Shown in pieces: positions 61,830 through 64,000 of a DNA stretch of 64,000 nt (positions are counted from its first letter, which is position 1; every line of letters begins with the position of its first letter). Origin of the DNA: WRGT01 sp964450405 (lineage in GTDB: Bacteria > Spirochaetota > UBA4802 > UBA5550). The stretch is taken from assembly GCA_964450405.1 (NCBI GenBank), contig CAYVCQ010000007.1:98691-162690 (forward strand), in the 5' to 3' direction. The position numbers and the translations under genes are program-made. Under the pieces are notes generated by a model. It saw only the letters and a program-made list of their open reading frames with translations. It ran no database searches and was not told the origin of the DNA.

Positions 61830-63968
61830 TTATTTTTCCATTGAATTAAAAACGTATTCAGCAATGTCAAATGTTGTGAGATTTTCTATTTCAAGCTCCA
61901 GAGCTCCATCTGAAAGCATTGTGAGACAGAACGGACAGGCAGTACAGATCTTTGTAACGCCGCTTGAGTGAGCGTCTTTTGTTCTGAACTGGTTGATCCT
62001 TGTTCCATGATGCTCTTCGATGAACATTCTTGCTCCACCGGCACCGCAGCAGAAACTTGTGTCATGATGTCTGCTCATTTCAACAAACTCTGTGCCAGGT
62101 ATTGCCTGTATTACACTTCTTGGCTCATCATATATCTCATTGTATCTTCCAAGGAAGCATGAATCATGATATGTAATCTTCTCTTTAAGAGCTTCTTTGA
62201 GTTTAATTTTTCCGCTCTTAACAAGTTCTGAAATAACTTCAGTATGATGGAACACTTCAAATTTATGTTCAAGAGGATTACCGTCAGAACCCATACCAAC
62301 TTTAGCAAAAGCGGCATACTCTTTCTTTAGAACGTTATATCCGTGAGGACATGTGCAGACAATCTTCTTAACACCGTATGATTTGAAAGTCTCAAGGTTC
62401 TGTGTAGCAAGAGAATGGAACAGATACTCGTTTCCGCCTCTCATTGCAGCATCACCGCAGCATGCTTCCTCTGCACCAAGAATACCGACTTTAATACCGG
62501 CTTTTTTCAGTATGTTAAGGAATGCAATTGCAACCTTCTGATTTCTCTTGTCATAAGATGCGGCACAACCAACAAAAAATACATATTCAACATCAGGATC
62601 TTCTGCAATAGTTTTAACTCCAAGATCTTCAGGGAGCCATGCGCCTCTTTCACCGAATGCAAAACCGTACGGATTGTAGTTGGTTTCCATATTCATAAGA
62701 GTAGTCTGAAGCTCGGGAGCCATATCCCCTTCCATGAGAACTTTATATCTTCTCATATCAATCATTTTGGGAACGTGCTCAATATTAACAGGACAAGCCT
62801 GCATACATGCCGCACAGTTTGTACATGACCAGAATTCATCAGGCTGAACAGATCCTGAACCTTCTGTATTATCGCCGATAAGCGGAAGAGTCTCAAGAGC
62901 CGCTTTATCTTCAGCAACCATGAGCTGCGGAATGCGGATATCCATATTATCTTTTACATCATTGATCATCTTTTTAGGAGATAGAGGCTTCTCTGTAAGA
63001 TACGCCGGGCAGTTATCCTGACATCTTCCGCATCTTGTACATGCGTCTCCATCCATTAACTGTTTCCATGTAAACTCTTCAACCTTGCTTACACCAAAGC
63101 TTTCTGCAACTTCAAATACCGCAGGATTGATAACCGGAACCATAAATTTTGTTTTTGAAGATTCATTGTTAAGATTTCCATAATAGATATTCAGAAATGA
63201 AACAAAAATATGGCCTATCTTATCTGAAGCAATAAGTCCTATAAAACTGAAGGCAGCGATCATATGCACCCACCAGTTAATATAGTGAGCAACTCTAAGA
63301 GCGCCGTCGCTCATTAATGAGAAAGGTAAAGCTAGAACATAACCAAAAGGTGAAGCGAGTTTTTCAAATACAGGGAAACCTGTAATAGCAATCCTCATTG
63401 CTTCGTTAAAAAATCCGCCGACAATAATTACCATAATAAGAACAAGCGCGAAGGTATCGATCGCCTTTGTATCAAGTCTTGCCGGTTTAATAAAATATCT
63501 TCTATAAATAGCCATACATAGACCAAGAAGAACAACCATTCCGAATACATCGCCAAATAATGACCAGATGATATAAAAATCACCGTGTATAAAATGGTAG
63601 TGAAAAAAGAGTCCAGTGAAGTCTTCCTGTACAACAATTATCATTGTAACAGCAAACAGAACAACAAAACCGAAAAATATTGTGGCATGCATTATACCTG
63701 CAAATTTTTCTTTGATAACTTTTGCCTGCAGAAAGGCATACTTGATAACGGCCAGAATTCTCTTTTCAGGGAAATCTGTTCTCAGCTCACTTACACCCTG
63801 TCTCCAGATCTGTACTTTTTTAACGATGGTGTAGAGAAGGTAAAAAACAGCGGCAAACATGAAAATGTAGACCCCCCATCTCATAAATCCATGCGGTCCG
63901 CCGACATTAAAATAAAACTCGCGTGTAACGTCTGAACTGGCCATTCCAAAAGAATCGGCAATACTCAT
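61830..63968 (-). CDS. Membrane-bound Fe-S oxidoreductase (NarI-like + CCG domains)
   Basis: 712 residues. The N-terminal half has about five or six membrane helices as in NarI/DsrM-type cytochrome b subunits. Two 4Fe-4S motifs follow, CTRCGRCQDNCPAY and CTNCAACMQACPVN, and then two cysteine-rich CCG domains (EEACCGDAAMRGG with CTCPHGYN; DSCFLGRY, SFCCGAGGARMF, CTACPFCLTML) of heterodisulfide-reductase/GlpC type. Proteins of this build often pass electrons between ETF and quinone. No etfAB gene is inside the window, though one could lie beyond the edge. AGGAGGAAG precedes the ATG. Confidence 0.87.
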   Translation of the reverse strand: MSIADSFGMASSDVTREFYFNVGGPHGFMRWGVYIFMFAAVFYLLYTIVKKVQIWRQGVSELRTDFPEKRILAVIKYAFLQAKVIKEKFAGIMHATIFFGFVVLFAVTMIIVVQEDFTGLFFHYHFIHGDFYIIWSLFGDVFGMVVLLGLCMAIYRRYFIKPARLDTKAIDTFALVLIMVIIVGGFFNEAMRIAITGFPVFEKLASPFGYVLALPFSLMSDGALRVAHYINWWVHMIAAFSFIGLIASDKIGHIFVSFLNIYYGNLNNESSKTKFMVPVINPAVFEVAESFGVSKVEEFTWKQLMDGDACTRCGRCQDNCPAYLTEKPLSPKKMINDVKDNMDIRIPQLMVAEDKAALETLPLIGDNTEGSGSVQPDEFWSCTNCAACMQACPVNIEHVPKMIDMRRYKVLMEGDMAPELQTTLMNMETNYNPYGFAFGERGAWLPEDLGVKTIAEDPDVEYVFFVGCAASYDKRNQKVAIAFLNILKKAGIKVGILGAEEACCGDAAMRGGNEYLFHSLATQNLETFKSYGVKKIVCTCPHGYNVLKKEYAAFAKVGMGSDGNPLEHKFEVFHHTEVISELVKSGKIKLKEALKEKITYHDSCFLGRYNEIYDEPRSVIQAIPGTEFVEMSRHHDTSFCCGAGGARMFIEEHHGTRINQFRTKDAHSSGVTKICTACPFCLTMLSDGALELEIENLTTFDIAEYVFNSMEK

Positions 63969-64000
63969 ATTGGTCTTCCTCCTAAAAATATCGGTTCTAT

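Noticed and set aside
62415..62828. Plus-strand 137-codon ORF
   Set aside because: Antisense to the CCG region of the Fe-S protein; composition reflects the complement of cysteine-rich codons.
1..64000. CRISPR arrays, prophage, integrons, tRNA or rRNA genes
   Set aside because: No regularly spaced short repeats, phage structural genes, integrase or cloverleaf-like sequences were noticed on reading both strands; a covariance search was not possible.

Overview
The window is AT-rich bacterial chromosome and most likely comes from a member of the Spirochaetota. The strongest pointer is a FliM whose N-terminal half reads like the Treponema/Leptospira proteins. Large 7TM/PAS sensors, a SpoIIE-type phosphatase, a STAS protein and many small lipoproteins fit the same phylum. 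The assignment is inferred by eye, not from a database search. I saw no rRNA, tRNA, CRISPR array or prophage.

Layout. 1-2.8 kb: the start of queD, a DegT-fold protein without the catalytic lysine, and an RlpA lipoprotein. 2.9-11.4 kb: one minus-strand operon for the whole shikimate pathway plus the Phe/Tyr branches (aroF-aroB-aroD-aroEK fusion-aroA-aroC-pheA-tyrA). It is preceded by a promoter, a 37-residue leader peptide carrying a Phe/Tyr run, an antiterminator and a terminator, which together make a textbook translational attenuator. 11.4-18.9 kb: a divergent, TetR-controlled cluster (class III PLP enzyme, class II aldolase and its metal-ligand-less paralogue, FGGY kinase, MFS carrier) bracketed by two direct copies of the aro promoter/leader region. 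19-27.5 kb: a solute-binding protein, alaA, an EamA exporter, a DUF559 mini-element, trmO, small exported proteins and an FTR1 iron permease behind a large palindrome.

27.6-46 kb: signalling and housekeeping. This holds a cNMP-binding protein, DNA polymerase I, two paralogous 7TM-PAS-ATPase sensors, an adenylate cyclase, a 1,912-residue hybrid kinase/phosphatase and a TetR-linked lipoprotein hydrolase. 46-58 kb: hemerythrin, a glycosyltransferase/methyltransferase operon, a STAS protein, pth, an XpaC-TelA pair, a DJ-1 protein and a degenerate M23 protein. 58-64 kb: fliM, an exported protein, a small SelW-like selenoprotein read through an in-frame UGA, a lipoprotein, and a membrane-bound Fe-S/CCG oxidoreductase.

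The genes most likely to be missed by automatic annotation are the aro leader peptide (11156-11269), the UGA-containing SelW-like gene (60465-60695), a 53-residue ORF (33199-33360), and the relationship between the DUF559 element (22347-22782) and its internally deleted copy (1443-1577). Several signalling proteins (ATPase sensors, PP2C phosphatase, STAS protein) look like parts of a partner-switching pathway.
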